Origin: Anaerolineales bacterium | GTDB taxonomy: Bacteria > Chloroflexota > Anaerolineae > Anaerolineales > Villigracilaceae | Direction: 5' to 3' | Assembly: GCA_919902735.1 (NCBI GenBank) | Contig: CAKKRM010000261.1 | Coordinates: forward strand, 1 to 59,054 | DNA: 59,054 nucleotides | Shown here: positions 1 through 8,751 of the stretch, one piece after another | Layout of the letters: every line of letters begins with the position of its first letter | Numbering within the stretch: position 1 is the stretch's first letter | Translations under genes and position numbers: made by a program | Notes under the pieces: generated by a model | What the model was told of the DNA's origin: nothing | What the model saw: only the letters and a program-made list of their open reading frames with translations | Database searches by the model: none

Positions 1-42
1 AAGCCAATTTACTTCAATTTATCACTCGCTTCCTAACAAACT

Positions 43-456
43 TTGAGTGCTCCCGCTTTCACCATCAAACTGCGCAAGAAGCCCGATGAATATCACGGCC
101 CGCGCATCAGCCTGCTGGGGCTGTTCGGCGGATTCTGCGATGCCATCGGCGGTGGAGGCTGGGGGCCGGTGGTTACATCGACTTTGGTGGCGCGGGGAAA
201 AAACCCGCGTATGACGATTGGTTCGGTGAATTTTTCCGAGTTCTTTGTCACGCTGGGTCAATCCATTCTATTTGTGCTTACATTAAGTTTTGGGGAATAC
301 TGGCAGGTTATTCTGGGGCTGCTGATCGGCGGGGCAATTGCCGCGCCCATTGCAGCAAAGCTTGCCCAAAAATTACCCTTGAAAGCATTGATGATCTTCG
401 TAGGAATTCTGATCATCGTATTAAGCGTCCGCACGATTTACCTTGCGGTGAAATAA
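43..456 (+). pseudogene. TSUP/TauE-SafE permease, C-terminal half only
   Basis: The 137 residues match the second half of TSUP (sulfite exporter TauE/SafE) membrane permeases. The conserved glycine-rich segment GGFCDAIGGGGWGP lies at about residues 29-42 and is followed by three or four hydrophobic helices. Family members are usually about 250-300 residues with two such halves, and here the first half is missing. An in-frame stop (34-36) precedes the only possible start, a TTG at 43 without a clear Shine-Dalgarno site. None of the three plus frames in bases 1-42 gives a recognisable N-terminal half. The break falls at an inverted repeat copied near 1207, so a rearrangement is likely. It is probably non-functional. 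Confidence 0.7.
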
Positions 457-492
457 GGAAAGGGACGGCTCCCGTGGAAACCGTCCCTTTCC
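457..492. terminator. Bidirectional hairpin between convergent genes
   Basis: GGAAAGGGACGG (457-468) pairs perfectly with CCGTCCCTTTCC (481-492) around a 12-nt loop. It starts directly after the TSUP stop codon and ends two bases before the stop of the opposing gene, so it can serve both transcripts. Confidence 0.75.
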
Positions 493-494
493 TG

Positions 495-1163
495 TTACCA
501 AATCCCTGGCAGCAAGCGATAGCGGGTTTTCTGCGCGTATTCCTTGTAGCCGGGTAATTCTTCTTGAAGTGTTTTATCTTCCAGCGCAGTGCGAACGACC
601 ATTACAATCATAAGCAAAACAACTGGAATAAACGCCCAGAGCGAATTCAATAAAAGGGGGATGAATAAATATCCGAACAAACCGCCGGCGTAGCCGGGGT
701 GGCGGATGATACGGTATGGGCCAGTGGATACGACGTGATGTCCGCGCTCGGTTTGGATGCGGACGGTGCCGGAGAAAAAGCGATTCTCGATCAGCGCCCA
801 GGAGGAAAAGCCGTAGCCGAGGAGAATGCCAAAGAGCGCAGCCAAATTCCAGATTAAGGAAGAGGCGGGAGTCCAGGTGGGTTTATCCACGCCAGCGACA
901 ATCAAGATCAAGATGGAGCCAAGCCCTAACAGCGGGGCGAGGATTTTATCCCAGGGTTTGGTGTCTTTGGCTTGCATGAAGCGGGCGCGTTCTTTGATCA
1001 AATCCGGGTGGCGGCGGTTGACGATGATGCGGCTGATGACAAATGACAGGATGCTGACCACAGCATACGCCCAGGCCTGCCACCAACCCCATTGACCTGA
1101 AACGATCATCGGGATGAAGGGCGCGACCATGACAACGATGACGAGTTGGACAATGACGCGCAA
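495..1163 (-). CDS. Isoprenylcysteine carboxyl methyltransferase-family membrane protein
   Basis: The 222-residue integral membrane protein resembles the ICMT/PEMT-like methyltransferase family. Several hydrophobic helices come first. The C-terminal third has the family's SAM-site signature, with STGPYRIIRHPGY at about residues 147-159 and a late Glu-Asp pair (ALEDKTL). Bacterial members are usually of unknown substrate, so a methyltransferase role is family inference only. The start is uncertain: TTG at 1163 retains the first helix, and ATG at 1130 is the next choice. The gene converges on the truncated TSUP gene and shares a hairpin terminator with it. Confidence 0.75.
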   Translation of the reverse strand: MRVIVQLVIVVMVAPFIPMIVSGQWGWWQAWAYAVVSILSFVISRIIVNRRHPDLIKERARFMQAKDTKPWDKILAPLLGLGSILILIVAGVDKPTWTPASSLIWNLAALFGILLGYGFSSWALIENRFFSGTVRIQTERGHHVVSTGPYRIIRHPGYAGGLFGYLFIPLLLNSLWAFIPVVLLMIVMVVRTALEDKTLQEELPGYKEYAQKTRYRLLPGIW

Positions 1164-1220
1164 AGTGAAGGTTTTCTGCTTTCACGGGAGCACTCAAAGG
1201 TTGTTAGTCATCAGGCTCAA

Positions 1221-1274
1221 GCCGCCGTCCTCGGCGGCGTTTCACGAGTAAATTCTTCGCCGAGGACAGCGAAG
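1221..1274. repeat. GC-rich double palindrome (GCCGAGGAC family)
   Basis: GCCGCCGTCCTCGGCGGC (1221-1238) is followed by a related inverted arm, CTTCGCCGAGGACAGCGAAG (1255-1274). A sharper copy of the same family lies inside the acyl-CoA dehydrogenase gene at 34458-34509. Nothing else was seen in 1208-1320. Confidence 0.65.
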
Positions 1275-1322
1275 GGAGCAACTCATCTACAAACTTTTAG
1301 CGCGCCCGTTTTCTGAGTCTTG

Positions 1323-1351
1323 TTCATAACATCCTCCTTAACCATTATAAT
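1323..1351 (+). promoter_or_regulatory. Putative sigma70 promoter of nfeD
   Basis: A perfect TATAAT -10 box (1346-1351) lies 24 bases before the nfeD ATG. The -35 candidate TTCATA (1323-1328) is weak but has a 17-bp spacing. Confidence 0.5.
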
Positions 1352-1374
1352 AACCAGCAACCCTGGAAACAACC

Positions 1375-2679
1375 ATGAAACTTACCTGTATACCCGTTTT
1401 ATTTCTGATGGCGCTGGCTTTGTTCCAACCGGTCTTTGCGCAAAGCAATGAGCCGCTGGCTATTGTGATGACGGCGGATGGGCCGATCATGCCGCCGATG
1501 CTGGAGTATTTTAAACGCGGCATCGAAACGGCGGAACAGAGCCATGCCGAAGTACTCGTCATTCAGTTGAACACGCCCGGCGGAAGTGTGGAGACCATGC
1601 TCAGCATCATTCAAGTGATGCGTGCCAGCAAGGTGCCGGTGGTGGTTTATGTTTCGCCAAACAATGCGATTGCAGGCAGTGCGGGGGCGTTGATTACGAT
1701 GGCGGGCCATGTCTCTGCGATGGCGCCCAAGACGGCCATCGGCGCGGCAAGCCCAATCGACTCTAGCGGCGCGGATATCGAATCTACGCTGGAAACAAAA
1801 GTAAAGGAAATTTTAAAAGCCCGCGCGCGCAGTTTGGTGGAGGATCGCAGCGCTGAGGCGATAAAGCTTGCCGAAGCGATGATCGACGATGCAAAAGCCG
1901 TCACGGCCAAGGAGGCGCTGGAAGCGGGGTTAATTGATTTCATCTCTGATGACACCGAAGACCTGTTGCAATCTTTGGACGGTTTCACTGTTCAAATGGA
2001 AGACGGCAAACACACCTTCGACACAAAAGACATTCGCACACAAAATCTAAACATCAGTTTCATCGAGCAATTGCTGTTGCTGCTCACCGACCCAAACATC
2101 GCATTCCTGTTACTTGCCATCGGCGTGCAGGGAATCTTGATCGAAATCTCCAGCCCCGGCGGTTGGTTCGCGGGCTTCATCGGCGCGGTCTGCCTGACGC
2201 TGGCTGTGTATGGCATGGGCGTGCTGACCGTCAACTGGTTTGGGTTCATCTTCCTCATCATCGCCTTTGTGTTGTTCATCCTCGACATCAAAGCGCCCAC
2301 GCATGGCGCGCTCACTACGGCGGGCGTGGCGTCGTTTATCATCGGCGCGTTGGTGCTGTTCAACTCGCCGGGCACGCCGCAGTTCCAGCGCGTATCTGTT
2401 CCCCTCGTTATTGGCATGGGGATTTTCCTGGGCTTGTTATTTTTTGCGATTCTGCTGATTGCATTGCGCGCGCAGCGCGCGCCCGTCCGCATCGGCGTGG
2501 AATCAATGATCGGGAAAACAGGAACAGCCAAATCGTTTAGTCATGAAGCGGGGCAGGTGCAGGTTGGAAGCGAATTGTGGAGCGCGGAAAAAACCGCCGA
2601 GTCGGAAAAAATCGGCAAGGGCGATTTCATCGAAGTTGTCGAAGTTCGTGGATTGAGATTGATCGTTAAGAAGAAGTGA
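1375..2679 (+). CDS. nfeD: NfeD-like membrane-bound ClpP-class serine protease
   Basis: This 434-residue protein is a full-length NfeD/1510-N type protease. A signal peptide (about 1-22, ending VFA-QS) is followed by a ClpP/crotonase-like protease domain with TPGGSV (68-72) and the nucleophile loop AIAGSAG, in which Ser102 is the probable catalytic serine. Lys142 or Lys144 is the likely dyad lysine. Four or five transmembrane helices (about 230-370) and a C-terminal OB-fold NfeD domain (about 380-434) complete it. In characterised relatives the protease cleaves the C-terminus of stomatin-type SPFH proteins. The SPFH protein in this window (21084-22022) is not adjacent. The protease active site faces outward by family precedent. 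Confidence 0.92.
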   Translation: MKLTCIPVLFLMALALFQPVFAQSNEPLAIVMTADGPIMPPMLEYFKRGIETAEQSHAEVLVIQLNTPGGSVETMLSIIQVMRASKVPVVVYVSPNNAIAGSAGALITMAGHVSAMAPKTAIGAASPIDSSGADIESTLETKVKEILKARARSLVEDRSAEAIKLAEAMIDDAKAVTAKEALEAGLIDFISDDTEDLLQSLDGFTVQMEDGKHTFDTKDIRTQNLNISFIEQLLLLLTDPNIAFLLLAIGVQGILIEISSPGGWFAGFIGAVCLTLAVYGMGVLTVNWFGFIFLIIAFVLFILDIKAPTHGALTTAGVASFIIGALVLFNSPGTPQFQRVSVPLVIGMGIFLGLLFFAILLIALRAQRAPVRIGVESMIGKTGTAKSFSHEAGQVQVGSELWSAEKTAESEKIGKGDFIEVVEVRGLRLIVKKK

Positions 2680-2682
2680 TAT

Positions 2683-2765
2683 GTCATTGCGAGAAGGGCT
2701 TTAGCCCGACGAAGCAATCTCCTCCTTAAGTTGGGGATTGCTTCGCAAAGAACGCTCGCAATGAC
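2683..2765. repeat. Palindromic interspersed repeat (GTCATTGCGAG family)
   Basis: GTCATTGCGAG (2683-2693) is inverted at 2755-2765, and inside it GAAGCAATC/GATTGCTTC arms form a second level. This occupies nearly the whole nfeD-lipA gap. Related copies lie at 27808-27924, 29861-29956 and inside 30732-30913. Repeats with this sequence are common in many bacterial phyla. Confidence 0.85.
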
Positions 2766-2787
2766 GTGAACGCTTCAAGAGGACCTT

Positions 2788-3726
2788 ATGCCTGCCACCC
2801 CGACGAGAGACAGAGTCAAACCTGAAACAGATTCGCGCCCGCTGCGGCGGCCGGATTGGATCAAAGTGCGCGCGCCAGCGGGCGAGACTTACGAACGCCT
2901 GCAAGTATTAATGCGCTCGAAAGAGCTGCACACGGTCTGCGAAGAAGCGATGTGCCCAAACCTCGGTGAGTGCTGGGGCAGCGGCACGGCCACGTTTTTG
3001 ATGCTCGGCGATGTGTGTACCCGCACCTGCGCCTTTTGTGACATCAAACACGGCAAGCCCGCTTTATTGGATTGGGGCGAAGCCGAGCGCGTGGCGCAGG
3101 CTGTGAAATCGATGGAATTGAAGCACGCGGTTATCACATCGGTCAACCGCGATGAACGCCGCGATGGCGGCGCGCCGATCTTTGCAATGGTCATTCGGAG
3201 AATTCGAGAATTGCTGCATGGCTGTTCCATCGAAGTGTTGATCCCCGATTTCAAGGGCAATATCGAAGCCTTGAAGATCGTGATGGATGCGCGCCCTGAA
3301 ATTTTGAACCACAATGTTGAAACCGTGCCGCGTTTGTTCAAGACCGTGCAGCCGCAGGATAATTACGAATGGGCCGCGGCGACCTTGTCCAACGCGAAAA
3401 AGCTCGACCCCGATGTGCTTACAAAGTCCGGCATCATGCTTGGTCTTGGTGAAACGATGAATGAAGTGAAATCCGTCATGCGTGACCAACGCTCCTGGGG
3501 CGTGGACATTCTGACCATCGGTCAATATCTGCAACCGAGCAAGAAGCACATGGCAATAGACCGTTATTACACGATGGAAGAATTCGCCGAACTGCGCGAT
3601 TTTGGAAAAGAGATCGGTTTCAAGTGGGTGGAGTCGAATCCGCTGGTGCGGTCTTCGTATCATGCGGCAGAGCAAGTCCGCGCATTGAGTGTGGTGCATC
3701 GGAAGTTGTATGGGGAGTGGCAGTGA
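2788..3726 (+). CDS. lipA: Lipoyl synthase (radical SAM)
   Basis: LipA inserts two sulfurs into protein-bound octanoyl groups to make the lipoyl cofactor of 2-oxoacid dehydrogenases and the glycine cleavage system. All cluster ligands are present: auxiliary-cluster Cys51, Cys56 and Cys62 (C-x4-C-x5-C), radical-SAM Cys77, Cys81 and Cys84 (C-x3-C-x2-C), and the C-terminal RSSYHA motif at 288-293 that gives the serine ligand. At 312 residues it has normal length. The Shine-Dalgarno AAGAGGA lies before the ATG. No lipB was seen nearby. Two degenerate copies of its 3-prime end lie at 4765 and 8747. Confidence 0.97.
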   Translation: MPATPTRDRVKPETDSRPLRRPDWIKVRAPAGETYERLQVLMRSKELHTVCEEAMCPNLGECWGSGTATFLMLGDVCTRTCAFCDIKHGKPALLDWGEAERVAQAVKSMELKHAVITSVNRDERRDGGAPIFAMVIRRIRELLHGCSIEVLIPDFKGNIEALKIVMDARPEILNHNVETVPRLFKTVQPQDNYEWAAATLSNAKKLDPDVLTKSGIMLGLGETMNEVKSVMRDQRSWGVDILTIGQYLQPSKKHMAIDRYYTMEEFAELRDFGKEIGFKWVESNPLVRSSYHAAEQVRALSVVHRKLYGEWQ

Positions 3727-3748
3727 TCAGTAATCAGTGATCAGTAAG
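3721..3748. repeat. Heptamer array, CAGTGAT type (4 units)
   Basis: Four consecutive 7-bp units (CAGTGAT, CAGTAAT, CAGTGAT, CAGTAAG) start within the lipA stop codon. The same heptamer family follows both lipA-tail remnants downstream. Confidence 0.8.
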
Positions 3749-3785
3749 TTCCGTTGGATCGAAAGATTGAAGGAGATGAGACAGA

Positions 3786-4721
3786 ATGAAGACGAGAATG
3801 TTCGCACTCTTAATCATCTTCACATGCATATTGGCTTCGTGCGGCGGCGCAACACCTCTATCGCCAACGGCGACAGGGGAAGCGACACAGGCCGCCGTTG
3901 CGCCAAAAGATACGGCGACGCCGATGCCCACACGCACACCAGCGCCGACCAGCACGCCGAACCCGTTGGCGTTGGGGGAAACGCTGGCAATTTGCGGCTA
4001 CGATCTCTGCGTTGTCAGCGGTGATAGGAGCAGTCAAGCACTTGGCTTGAGTGAAGACTACGATATTGTGCCCTGGGCCCGGGGTGGGGCAAGTTGGTCA
4101 CCAGATGGTTCACAAATTACGTTTGTCGCCTGTGCACGGGAATATGTATTGCAATTTCCTACAGAGAACTGCCCAATACACGTCTTTGTTGTCAATCGTG
4201 ATGGCTCTAATGCGCAACGCATTCCTTACGAGGCAACCAATGACTACCGCTACCCAACATGGTCACCTGATGGAGAATGGATTGCTTTTTGGCACCGATG
4301 CCAACTCACAATTGTTCATCCCGACGGATCTGGCTGGACAGATCTTGGTACATATACTAGACGCACCTGCCCATATGGGATCGCATGGTCACCCGACTCG
4401 CAACGGATTGCGTGGCTTGCTGCAGAGTCAGATGACCCCAATCCCAGATATCTTTGGGTCATCAATAGCGATGATAGCGGCGCCCGCCTCCTGCAAAGTT
4501 CCACTGAGATCGCATTTGCCGAGGCTCAAATAGCATGGAGTCCCGACGGAAATTCTGTCGCTGTCCAACTTACGAATGGGTCTACATTCCTCGTGGATGT
4601 GAACTGCACAGGCAGCGTTACAGGCTGTGACGAATCAGCACGCACCGAAATCAAACAGATACCGCAAGACTGGCTTCCCACTTTCCACCCGCAATGGCTC
4701 AGCGCTCATGCCAACCCCTAA
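3786..4721 (+). CDS. Exported lipoprotein with TolB-like (PD40) beta-propeller repeats
   Basis: The 311-residue protein has a lipoprotein signal with lipobox LASC (Cys19) and then a Thr/Pro-rich stalk (about 25-60). A C-terminal domain follows, carrying at least four WSPDG/WSPDS motifs typical of PD40/TolB propeller blades. Such proteins sit on the outer face of the membrane and may bind peptides or carbohydrate, but the ligand is unknown. A strong Shine-Dalgarno, AAGGAG, lies 10 bases before the ATG. The gene sits between the true lipA end and a degenerate lipA tail, suggesting it was inserted there. The same motif type recurs in the kinase at 38493-40601. Confidence 0.85.
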   Translation: MKTRMFALLIIFTCILASCGGATPLSPTATGEATQAAVAPKDTATPMPTRTPAPTSTPNPLALGETLAICGYDLCVVSGDRSSQALGLSEDYDIVPWARGGASWSPDGSQITFVACAREYVLQFPTENCPIHVFVVNRDGSNAQRIPYEATNDYRYPTWSPDGEWIAFWHRCQLTIVHPDGSGWTDLGTYTRRTCPYGIAWSPDSQRIAWLAAESDDPNPRYLWVINSDDSGARLLQSSTEIAFAEAQIAWSPDGNSVAVQLTNGSTFLVDVNCTGSVTGCDESARTEIKQIPQDWLPTFHPQWLSAHANP

Positions 4722-4764
4722 AACGGTGTGGTTCTGTTTGCTGAGGGTCTTGAGGATGTGGGCG

Positions 4765-4820
4765 CACACCTCAGAGGATGCGCTTTGAGTATGGTGCATC
4801 GCAAGTTGTATGGGGAAGAG
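4765..4820 (+). pseudogene. Degenerate second copy of the lipA 3-prime end
   Basis: This stretch encodes a LipA-like C-terminus, [13 protein letters not shown], against [13 protein letters not shown] in the real lipA. A frameshift separates it from a preceding HTSEDA, which also resembles LipA C-termini. Heptamers of the GAGCAGT type and a decayed version of the CTCCCG...CGGGAG hairpin follow. No start or other LipA region was found. The rest of 4722-5006 holds the hydrolase promoter and leader. Confidence 0.7.
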
Positions 4821-4877
4821 CTGGGGAGCAGTGAACAGTAAATAGTGAGCAGTTTCTCCTGATGTCCCAAAGACGGC

Positions 4878-4917
4878 GGGGGGGGGGTTTATCATTCGGG
4901 TGGAATCGTGCTATACT
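4878..4917 (+). promoter_or_regulatory. Promoter with adjoining G10 tract before the membrane hydrolase
   Basis: A run of ten G residues (4878-4887) directly abuts a -35-like TTATCA (4889-4894). After 17 bp comes TATACT (4912-4917). The predicted leader runs about 85 nt to the start at 5007. The G tract is a possible slippage site. Confidence 0.5.
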
Positions 4918-5006
4918 TTTTTTAAATTTTTACAGCATGGCCGCAGTTTCGGATACTTACAGCCTTTCGGAAGTCTTCAAAGTCTAATGGTCAAAAGGAG
5001 ACAGTC

Positions 5007-7127
5007 ATGGCAAAGAAAACAACCCCACTCACGAAAAAAAACGATAAAAAAGAGGAGACAGATGTCATCCTGGTTGTCAAAGGCGCGGGGGAGCAGGATG
5101 AGGATGTACACCTGAACCTGTTTTTGCGCGGATTCTGGCCGGCGGTCAAAGCGCTGGACAAGAATGCAACCATCGCGCAAATCATAGATAACACGCAGGA
5201 TGCCGCCTCCTCGCCGCACAATGAAAAGGGCGGCGTTCATAAACACCTCACGGAAATTCGCGCCAAATTCAGCGACCCCGAAGACAAAACCCGCCAGTAC
5301 CCCAACAAGCGCATTTTGATCAAAGAGTCTTATTGGGAGTATGAGGTATTACCATCCACGGCGCTGGGGAATCTCTCTAAAGAGTGGCAGATGTCCTCCT
5401 ACGTCTTTGTCAATATGCTTCAGGATATCTTTTTCACACGAAATTCAAAAAGAATTAGAAAGCTGCGTGAGGGGACAATACAGGAGACGAAATACCCACC
5501 CCCCGGGGTGTTGGATTACGTTGGCAACTATGTCTCTTATTGGCTGCTCTTCCTGCTTTTGCTCCTGCCGCTGGGAGTGGCTACCTTCGTGGAGAAGAAT
5601 CTATTCAAGGAGGCTCTGGTCAGGATAGCGCCTGCCACGCTAACCTCGGCCCTGGGGAATTTCAACGGGGTGTACGGCCTGGGATTTATCCTTGTCATCG
5701 CGGCCATTTGGGCCATCGCGCCATCGTTTGAAATCTCCAAAATGATTTTCATGCGGGAAACGACAGATCTCAAGACTTTGCCCGGATTACCCGCCTGGAC
5801 CTTGATTCTTTTGATCCTCCTGCTCCTGTCAAACCCGCTGGGTTATTTTTACGTTTTACTAACCCTGCTGTCCTTGCAGATTGCCCAGCTTCTCTCTCGC
5901 CGCCTTTTGTGGAAATACCGGAAATACGCGAACAGCGATGTGGATTGGGCATCCTATTATTCCTACAGCCAAAAAAATATCAAGGGAAAACGTATTGGAA
6001 AAGTGCAGGAAGGAGGGCTGGCACGGCTGGCCTTTTCGCCGCTGATCTATCGCTATTTCATTTTTCTTGCGCTGCCTCTTACATTCGTAATAACAATCCT
6101 TGCCGGTATTCTTAAATGGACAAAAATCCTGGGCGCGCTCGGCGAACTCCTGGATGGATTCGTAAAATTCCTGCTGGTTGGATATATGGATGACGTGGTC
6201 AATTATGCAACCGACCCGGCGCAAGCCCATCGGGTGCGAAGTGTCATCATGGAAGATATCAAGCATTTCCACGATCTCACGGGAAAAAAGAAGGTCCAAC
6301 GGATTCATATCGTTGCCCATTCGCAGGGAACACCCATCACCTTCGAGACGCTGTTCCATTTCCTCGACCCGAAGTATCAGAAGAAAATCCACACGTACGT
6401 TACATTGGGCAGTATATTGAGTTATTACTATCAGTCCCGAGGCATCCTGGACCTGGTCTATTACAACCGCTTTCAAATGCCCATCCGGGAAGATAAATTC
6501 CCTGAGGGGTTCAAATGGATGAACTTCTGGAATTTCACCGACCCGATCACGGAGTTTTACGGGCTGGATGAATACGACTGGTTCAAGAATGAATGGATAG
6601 TGGATCCACAGACGGGAGAAAAAACGCCAAAGCGCGGCTTCGCAGGCCCGGTAAATATCCGTACCCGTTCTTCTCTACCGAAAAATCATGGTGAATATTG
6701 GGATAACCTTGAGAAATTCCAAATACCCTTTGCAAAACGCATCCTTGGCAAGGCCAAACCGGAGGAGTGGGATCCCGAGATACTCGACAAAAGAAACTGG
6801 CATCATGCGGGCGTTCTCTTGTTGTGGCCGTTTTTGCTTTTGCTTATGGCTGGCGCGGGGTACGGAATGTATTGGCTGTGGCAGAATTTCTTTATCAATT
6901 ACTTCCATGATATCAACGCGGGCGTACAGGGTGTCTACGGAGCGCTGTTCCCTCCAAAAGCGGGAGCGGAAAAGAGCTTATTTGAAAAATTTACCGACCC
7001 TGTCACATTGCCTCTATTGAAAGAAGTCTGGCGAAATGTTCTTTCTCTCTCGCTGGTAATCCTCACTGTATGGGGGGCATTCGATTGGGCCGGCCAGTTG
7101 CGCAGGGCATTCAAGTTCGGGCGTTGA
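5007..7127 (+). CDS. Membrane-embedded alpha/beta-hydrolase-like protein
   Basis: The 706-residue protein has a soluble N-terminal domain (about 1-165) and a first hydrophobic region with about five helices (170-370). A hydrolase-like domain carries the nucleophile elbow AHSQG, with Ser439 as the candidate nucleophile, and His561 is a possible triad histidine. Two more helices lie near the C-terminus (about 595-625 and 682-700). The GxSxG-like motif after a beta-strand (RIHIVAHSQG) supports a lipase/esterase fold, but I do not recognise a named family and no substrate can be given. Shine-Dalgarno AAAGGAGAC precedes the ATG. It stands alone between a promoter and a hairpin terminator. Confidence 0.75.
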   Translation: MAKKTTPLTKKNDKKEETDVILVVKGAGEQDEDVHLNLFLRGFWPAVKALDKNATIAQIIDNTQDAASSPHNEKGGVHKHLTEIRAKFSDPEDKTRQYPNKRILIKESYWEYEVLPSTALGNLSKEWQMSSYVFVNMLQDIFFTRNSKRIRKLREGTIQETKYPPPGVLDYVGNYVSYWLLFLLLLLPLGVATFVEKNLFKEALVRIAPATLTSALGNFNGVYGLGFILVIAAIWAIAPSFEISKMIFMRETTDLKTLPGLPAWTLILLILLLLSNPLGYFYVLLTLLSLQIAQLLSRRLLWKYRKYANSDVDWASYYSYSQKNIKGKRIGKVQEGGLARLAFSPLIYRYFIFLALPLTFVITILAGILKWTKILGALGELLDGFVKFLLVGYMDDVVNYATDPAQAHRVRSVIMEDIKHFHDLTGKKKVQRIHIVAHSQGTPITFETLFHFLDPKYQKKIHTYVTLGSILSYYYQSRGILDLVYYNRFQMPIREDKFPEGFKWMNFWNFTDPITEFYGLDEYDWFKNEWIVDPQTGEKTPKRGFAGPVNIRTRSSLPKNHGEYWDNLEKFQIPFAKRILGKAKPEEWDPEILDKRNWHHAGVLLLWPFLLLLMAGAGYGMYWLWQNFFINYFHDINAGVQGVYGALFPPKAGAEKSLFEKFTDPVTLPLLKEVWRNVLSLSLVILTVWGAFDWAGQLRRAFKFGR

Positions 7128-7154
7128 GCAGTGGATAGTGAGCAGTGAAAAGAT

Positions 7155-7188
7155 GCTCCCGTTTGGCTAAAAGGTCAGCGGGAGTTTT
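7155..7188 (+). terminator. CTCCCG/CGGGAG hairpin plus T-run
   Basis: CTCCCG (7156-7161) pairs with CGGGAG (7179-7184), followed by TTTT. The hydrolase stop is followed first by three AGTGAGC-type heptamers. The same heptamer-hairpin module follows the MFS gene (8872-8903). Confidence 0.65.
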
Positions 7189-7272
7189 CAATGTTCAACA
7201 CATTAATTTCTTCCCGTAAGTACTCCCCGATGTTTGTTGTCCAGAAATTATTCCGTACTTTGAAAGGCATCC

Positions 7273-8751
7273 ATGTCACGTAACCGAATCATTCTCGTCA
7301 CCATTGGGGTCATGCTCAGCCTGTTCCTCGCTTCGATGGAATCGACTGTTGTCGCAACGGCCATGCCGACCATCGTCGGTCAACTGGGCGGGCTGGAGCA
7401 TTACTCTTGGGTCTTTTCGGCGTACATGCTGGCATCCACCACGTCCGTTCCGTTGTACGGAAAACTCTCGGATATTTATGGCCGCCGCCGAATCTATGTG
7501 ATTGCGATGGCGCTGTTTTTGAGCGGCTCCGTGATGAGCGGGCTGGCAAACAGCATGACCCAGCTCATCTTCGCGCGCGCCTTGCAAGGACTCGGCGCGG
7601 GCGGCATTATGCCGCTGGCGTTTATCCTGATCGGCGAGATGTTCAACTTGCAGCAGCGCGCCAAAATGCAGGGGCTTTTCTCCGGAGTGTGGGGCTTCTC
7701 ATCCATTGCAGGCCCGCTCCTCGGCGGCTTCCTCGTGGATCAATTCACCTGGCGCTGGGTCTTCTACATCAATGTGGCGCCAGGTTTGATTGCCGCAGCG
7801 TTGGTCGCTCTTGCGTGGCGGGAGCAGGCCCAGGGTCACGAAAGACCGAAAGTGGATTATCTCGGCGCAGCCTTGCTCACATCCAGCGTCGTCTCGCTAT
7901 TGCTTGGGTTAATGGAATTCGGCTCATTCAATAGTTGGATGTTGATCGCGCTCGCCGTTGCATTGTTCATCGCATTGATGTGGGTCGAAAGCCGCGCCGC
8001 CGACCCGATTCTGCCAATCGGACTATTCCGCGACCGTCTGTTCGCCACAGCCGTTACGCACGGCATCTTCACGGGTTGGGCTTTGTTCGGCAGCATTTCC
8101 TTCATTCCGCTCTTTGTGCAATCGGTGATGGGAACCAGCGCAACCCAGGCTGGCATCACCATCACGCCGCTGCTGTTGGGATGGGTGACCGCCAGCATCA
8201 TCGGCATGAGGCTGATCTTGACGGTCGGGCATCGCAGGCTGGGCGTGATCGGCACATCCGTGTTTGCAACAGGCGCATTCCTGATGACATGGATTAGCGC
8301 AGGGTCGAGCCAGATCACCATCATGGTCTTTGTCACCATGATGGGCATCGGCATGGGTCTTTCGATCCCTTCGTTTTTGGTGGCGGTGCAGACGAACGTG
8401 GAACGACGCAATCTCGGCACGGCCACCTCGATGCTTCAATTCAGCCGTTCAATGGGCGGGACTCTCGGCGTAAGCGCGATGGGCGCCGCCCTGAGCATTC
8501 GACTCGCCTCGAACTTGCGCGCCTCTGGCCTGGACCCGAAGCTGGTGACTGCTTTACTCGATCCTTTGCCTGGCTCTGAAATTGTCGTGAATGCCGGCCT
8601 GCGTCTCGCCATGGCAGACTCGATCCACCTTGTCTTCATCATCGCATTCATATCCGCCGCGCTGGGGTTGGCGGCAGTCTTCTTCACCCCACATCAGGAA
8701 TTGAGGGAGAAAGCGCCCGAAAGCGAACCTTCTCTGGCGAGCATGGATTGA
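7273..8751 (+). CDS. MFS drug exporter, DHA2 (EmrB/QacA-like) family
   Basis: At 492 residues it fits the 14-helix DHA2 group of proton-driven multidrug exporters. The N-terminal ESTVVATAMPTI (about 23-34) is the D1-type motif of DHA2 proteins. GKLSDIYGRRRIY (about 63-75) is the MFS loop 2-3 motif A, and GPLLGGFLVD is a motif C-like stretch. Substrate cannot be told from sequence. There is no regulator gene beside it. Its stop codon is embedded in a degenerate copy of the lipA 3-prime end, implying a rearrangement exactly at the gene end. It overlaps the read-through tail of the opposing DUF1232 ORF. Confidence 0.9.
   Translation: MSRNRIILVTIGVMLSLFLASMESTVVATAMPTIVGQLGGLEHYSWVFSAYMLASTTSVPLYGKLSDIYGRRRIYVIAMALFLSGSVMSGLANSMTQLIFARALQGLGAGGIMPLAFILIGEMFNLQQRAKMQGLFSGVWGFSSIAGPLLGGFLVDQFTWRWVFYINVAPGLIAAALVALAWREQAQGHERPKVDYLGAALLTSSVVSLLLGLMEFGSFNSWMLIALAVALFIALMWVESRAADPILPIGLFRDRLFATAVTHGIFTGWALFGSISFIPLFVQSVMGTSATQAGITITPLLLGWVTASIIGMRLILTVGHRRLGVIGTSVFATGAFLMTWISAGSSQITIMVFVTMMGIGMGLSIPSFLVAVQTNVERRNLGTATSMLQFSRSMGGTLGVSAMGAALSIRLASNLRASGLDPKLVTALLDPLPGSEIVVNAGLRLAMADSIHLVFIIAFISAALGLAAVFFTPHQELREKAPESEPSLASMD

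Larger units (their letters stand above)
33..1207. repeat. Imperfect 23-bp inverted repeat flanking two genes
   Basis: Bases 33-55 and the reverse complement of 1185-1207 agree at 22 of 23 positions. The arms face each other across the truncated TSUP gene and the methyltransferase gene. On the plus strand both arms adjoin CTTTCA. The arms coincide with the truncation point of the TSUP gene. Confidence 0.7.
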
